14,984 nucleotides of DNA. Origin: Angelobacter sp036502105 (GTDB lineage: Bacteria > Acidobacteriota > Terriglobia > Terriglobales > Acidobacteriaceae). Location: assembly GCA_036502105.1 (NCBI GenBank), contig DASXZE010000171.1, forward strand, positions 1-14,984, given 5' to 3'. Of this stretch, positions 12,630-14,984 are shown piece after piece; position 1 is the first letter of the stretch; each line of letters begins with the position of its first letter. The position numbers and the translations under genes were made by a program. The notes under the pieces were generated by a model, which saw nothing but the letters and a program-made list of their open reading frames with translations, ran no database searches and was not told where the DNA came from.

Positions 12630-13340
12630 ATGAGAACGTCCCGTGTCGCGGGACTGGTGTTTCTGGCCACCGCCGCTTTGGCCCAGCAGCAGCAGACCGT
12701 TGAAATCACTTCTGAGCCCAGTCATCATCTGGTTCTGGAAAACGAATACGTGCGCGTGTTCGATGTCACGGTTGCGCCCAAAGCCTCAACGCTGGTGCAT
12801 CGACATAATTCCGATTATCTTTTTGTGACTCTTGGCGACTCAGACGTTGTCAGCGCGCGTGTGGGAGAAAAACCGGTTGAGCTGCAGCTGAAAGACGGCG
12901 AAGTACGTTTTACGCCCGGCAACTTTGCCCACGCCGCTATCAACAAAAGCGACAAGCCGTTTCATAACATTACGATTGAACTGCTGAAGCCCTCCACCAA
13001 GGCGGCTAACTGCACAGAGGCTTGTGCCGTCAGCATGCCCTGCAGCGACCAGACGAATGTTCACTGCCCTTCCAAGATAACCCGCATATCCTCAGACCAG
13101 TGGACGGTTTCGCTGGTGACGCTGCCGCCCTCCACTCATTGGGAATATGCCGGGCATTCTGCGCCGCATCTGATGATTGCGGTTTCTGATCTTGATCTGT
13201 CGAGTCTGAGTAAATCCGGGAATGAAAGCATCAAGCGTGACCCCGGCGGCCTGGTCTGGATACCCGCGGTTGAATCCCATTTTCTGGTCAATAACAGCAA
13301 GAAAGCAGCCCAATTCGTTACACTTGAGTTCAAGCCATGA
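12630..13340 (+). CDS. Exported double-cupin protein 2 with four-Cys linker
   Basis: The 236-residue paralogue of the preceding gene has a signal peptide (1-18, ending ALA) and the same plan. Cupin 1 has HRHNSD (His57, His59, Asp62) and EVRFTPGNFAHA (His101). The linker cysteines keep exact spacing: Cys128, Cys132, Cys138, Cys146 (C-x3-C-x5-C-x7-C). Shared stretches include VEIT(A/S)EP, VRF, ATIEL/ITIEL and SLVTLPP/LLVTLPP. Cupin 2 has lost the HxH pair: the region reads WEYAGHSAPH (His176, His180), leaving the later His217 (ESHFLVNN), so metal binding there is doubtful. Its stop overlaps the start of the M48 protease gene by ATGA (13337-13340), which suggests coupled translation and a shared process. 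Substrate unknown. Confidence 0.82.
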   Translation: MRTSRVAGLVFLATAALAQQQQTVEITSEPSHHLVLENEYVRVFDVTVAPKASTLVHRHNSDYLFVTLGDSDVVSARVGEKPVELQLKDGEVRFTPGNFAHAAINKSDKPFHNITIELLKPSTKAANCTEACAVSMPCSDQTNVHCPSKITRISSDQWTVSLVTLPPSTHWEYAGHSAPHLMIAVSDLDLSSLSKSGNESIKRDPGGLVWIPAVESHFLVNNSKKAAQFVTLEFKP

Positions 13341-14491
13341 CCCTTACAGAAACCAATCTACAACCGGAAAATCCAGAAGCGCGCGAATACAATCGCACCA
13401 AGCGCTGGCTGGAGATTGGCGATCTGGTCGTCAGCTTCGGTTTTCTTATCGCGCTGCTCGCCACCGGCTGGACCAACGTTCTTAGCTCTCTGGCAACACG
13501 CCTTGGCCGGGACCACTACGCGCTCGACCTGTTCTTTTACATTGCCTTCCTGAGCCTCATCAGCAAAGTGCTTGGCTTCAGCCTGGATTTTTACAGCTTC
13601 CGCCTGGAACATCGCTTCAATTTGTCCAACCAGCACCTGGGCTCATGGGTCAAAGACGAAATCAAAGGCTGGGTTCTGGGCCTGGTCATGGCGACATTCC
13701 TCGCCGAAATGGTCTATGCCCTGATACGCCTTTCACCGCAATACTGGTGGATCATCGCTTGGCTGATCTTCATCGGCTTGTTTATCTTTTTTGCGCAGAT
13801 AGCGCCCGTGGTACTGTTCCCGCTGTTTTATAAATTCGCTCCGCTGCAAAATGACGAGTTGAAAGCGCGCCTTGTCCGGCTGGGTGAGCGCTCTGGCACG
13901 CGCGTGCGCGGCGTCTATGAGTGGAAGCTCTCAGAGAAAAGCAAGAAGGCCAACGCCGCTCTTACCGGGATGGGCAACACCCGCCGCATCATTCTGGCCG
14001 ACACGCTGCTCGATAATTACAGCAACGACGAAATTGAAGCCGTGCTGGCCCACGAGCTAGGCCATCACGTGCATGGACACATGGTAAAGATGATTGTGGT
14101 TCACGCCCTGGTAACGCTCGCCGGCTTCTGGGCCGCCAATGAAGTTCTGCGCTACGCCATCGATGAGCAACGCATGTTCCAGCATCTGGCCGACTTCGCC
14201 AACCTGCCTCTGCTGGCGCTGGTGGCCAGCGGCATCTCACTGCTGTTGATGCCGGCACTGAACGCCTACTCACGTTTTACGGAGCGCCAGGCCGATCTCT
14301 ACTGTTGGAAGAGCGTCGCGAACATTACCCCGTACATCACGGCCATGGAAAAGCTGGGCAAGCAGAACCTGAGTGAGAGCCATCCTTCAAGGATTGTGGA
14401 ATTGCTCTTCCATTCGCATCCGCCCATCTCCAAGCGCATTGCAGCCGCGGAAGCGTGGGCCAAGAGGCATCAACCGGGATTGGCCACGTAA
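13337..14491 (+). CDS. M48-family (Ste24/CAAX-type) membrane metallopeptidase
   Basis: The 384-residue protein has about four membrane helices before the catalytic part (about 29-50, 64-82, 111-131, 137-163) and one or two after it (about 251-265, 282-300). The Peptidase_M48_N signature is clear: YSFRLEHRFNLSNQHLGSW (86-104). The zinc site is HELGH (239-243, within VLAHELGHHVHGH) with the third ligand Glu316 in TERQADLY, the E-x3-D of the family; all catalytic residues are present. In eukaryotes Ste24 trims prenylated proteins; bacterial relatives are membrane-protein quality-control or processing proteases. The substrate here is unknown. The start overlaps the end of bicupin gene 2 by 4 bp and has no strong ribosome site of its own. 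A hairpin lies 40 nt after the stop. Confidence 0.92.
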   Translation: MTLTETNLQPENPEAREYNRTKRWLEIGDLVVSFGFLIALLATGWTNVLSSLATRLGRDHYALDLFFYIAFLSLISKVLGFSLDFYSFRLEHRFNLSNQHLGSWVKDEIKGWVLGLVMATFLAEMVYALIRLSPQYWWIIAWLIFIGLFIFFAQIAPVVLFPLFYKFAPLQNDELKARLVRLGERSGTRVRGVYEWKLSEKSKKANAALTGMGNTRRIILADTLLDNYSNDEIEAVLAHELGHHVHGHMVKMIVVHALVTLAGFWAANEVLRYAIDEQRMFQHLADFANLPLLALVASGISLLLMPALNAYSRFTERQADLYCWKSVANITPYITAMEKLGKQNLSESHPSRIVELLFHSHPPISKRIAAAEAWAKRHQPGLAT

Positions 14492-14530
14492 CACAACAAC
14501 CTTGAAATTACTTGCTGGATTGGTGGAAGA

Positions 14531-14548
14531 GCGGCCCTTTAGGGCCGC
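14531..14548 (+). terminator. Hairpin after the M48 gene
   Basis: GCGGCCC (14531-14537), loop TTTA, GGGCCGC (14542-14548): a perfect 7-bp all-GC stem. No T-tract follows on the plus strand, though the stem is very stable. Confidence 0.5.
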
Positions 14549-14559
14549 GTAAGATATTT

Positions 14560-14586
14560 AAAAAAATCGGCTTCAGCCCCTGAGGC
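14560..14586 (-). terminator. Intrinsic terminator of kdsB
   Basis: On the minus strand GCCTCAG, loop GGG, CTGAAGC (14586 down to 14570) forms a stem with one internal mismatch. It is followed by CGA and seven T's (14566-14560). It lies 21 nt after the kdsB stop and is a standard Rho-independent layout. Together with the hairpin at 14531 it separates the convergent transcripts. Confidence 0.6.
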
Positions 14587-14606
14587 AAGCAGCTATTTCC
14601 AGCGAC

Positions 14607-14984
14607 CTATCTACCGGAAGCTCGCACCATTTCTTCCACGCTGCGCAGATCTTCCTCTGTATCCACGCCCACAGTATTGAAGGGCGTCTCAGCCACATAG
14701 ATATCAATGCCATTATCCAGAAAGCGCAGCTGCTCCAGCCGCTCCGCCGCTTCCAGCTTTGACTCCGGCAGATTGCAGAACTTATCCAGCGCGGCGCGCC
14801 GGTACGCGTAAAAACCCAGATGCTTGAAGTACTGAATGCCGCCGGTCTTGTCGCGATCAAAAGGAATGGTGGAGCGCGAGAAATAAAGCGCGCGGCCTTT
14901 CAGATCAGTTACTACTTTTACTGCGTTCGGATTCGCAACATCCTGCGGCGGGCACGGTGTCTTGATGGTTGAAACCATCACCTT
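14607..14984 (-). CDS. kdsB: 3-deoxy-manno-octulosonate cytidylyltransferase (partial)
   Basis: The carboxy-terminal 125 residues of KdsB are in the window; the amino-terminal part lies beyond its right end, since the frame is open through 14984 (the GTG at 14981 is internal). KdsB activates KDO as CMP-KDO in the cytoplasm for lipopolysaccharide inner-core synthesis, which marks the host as LPS-bearing. Recognisable family segments in order are ANPNAVKVVTD, GRALYFSRSTIPFDRD, YFKHLGFYAYRRAAL, LPESKLEAAERLEQLRFLDN and the end motif TVGVDTEEDL, all close to the family consensus with no broken residue seen. It converges on the M48 gene and has its own terminator at 14560-14586. Confidence 0.93.
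   Translation of the reverse strand, partial: KVMVSTIKTPCPPQDVANPNAVKVVTDLKGRALYFSRSTIPFDRDKTGGIQYFKHLGFYAYRRAALDKFCNLPESKLEAAERLEQLRFLDNGIDIYVAETPFNTVGVDTEEDLRSVEEMVRASGR

Noticed and set aside
12500..12703. Small frame between the two cupin genes
   Set aside because: It overlaps the start of bicupin 2, has no motif or ribosome site, and its region contains the promoter of that gene.

Overview
The window looks like a chromosomal stretch of a diderm bacterium. I infer Acidobacteriota (Terriglobia/Koribacter-like). The basis is moderately GC-rich coding sequence, LPS/KDO synthesis (kdsB), AsmA, TonB and SurA-type envelope proteins, many long secreted proteins of the kind common in that phylum, and REP-like TCCCTC...GGGATT palindromes between genes. 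This placement is a judgement from gene style, not a computed classification. I see no rRNA, tRNA, CRISPR array or insertion sequence.

Layout, left: the window opens inside a small phage-holin-4-like membrane protein (1-348, +). It converges on a thiamine-phosphate-synthase/TenI-type gene (381-1079, -). A 134-residue cysteine-containing membrane protein follows (1168-1572, +), then a gap with palindromic repeats (1598-1765). Next come two divergent exported zinc-metalloprotease-like genes whose start codons are only 26 bp apart: an M1-type protein (1787-4234, -) and a TPR/peptidase-MA protein (4261-5676, +).

Centre: a two-gene minus-strand unit encodes an exported TonB-C-terminal-domain protein and an exported hypothetical protein (5693-6919). 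An AsmA-family protein (6997-8664, +) is divergent from it. Then comes the most distinctive accessory piece, a compact AT-rich Fic toxin-antitoxin-like module (about 8700-9806). It has a strong sigma70-type promoter framed by an inverted repeat, a 68-residue antitoxin-like gene, and a fic gene broken by one apparent extra C near 9335.

Right: a SurA-like periplasmic chaperone lacking both parvulin active-site histidines (9890-11014), a small membrane protein whose start lies in a 14-bp tandem repeat (11235-11603), and two tandem paralogous exported double-cupin proteins with a conserved four-cysteine linker (11706-12431 and 12630-13340). The second cupin overlaps an M48/Ste24-type membrane protease by 4 bp (13337-14491). 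The window ends inside kdsB (14607-14984, -).

Taken together, most genes serve the cell envelope: export, folding, proteolysis and LPS. Several genes have a -10-like hexamer 6-9 nt before the start codon and no Shine-Dalgarno sequence, which suggests leaderless transcripts. The least explained items are the bicupin pair with its cysteine linker and coupled M48 protease, and the broken Fic module.
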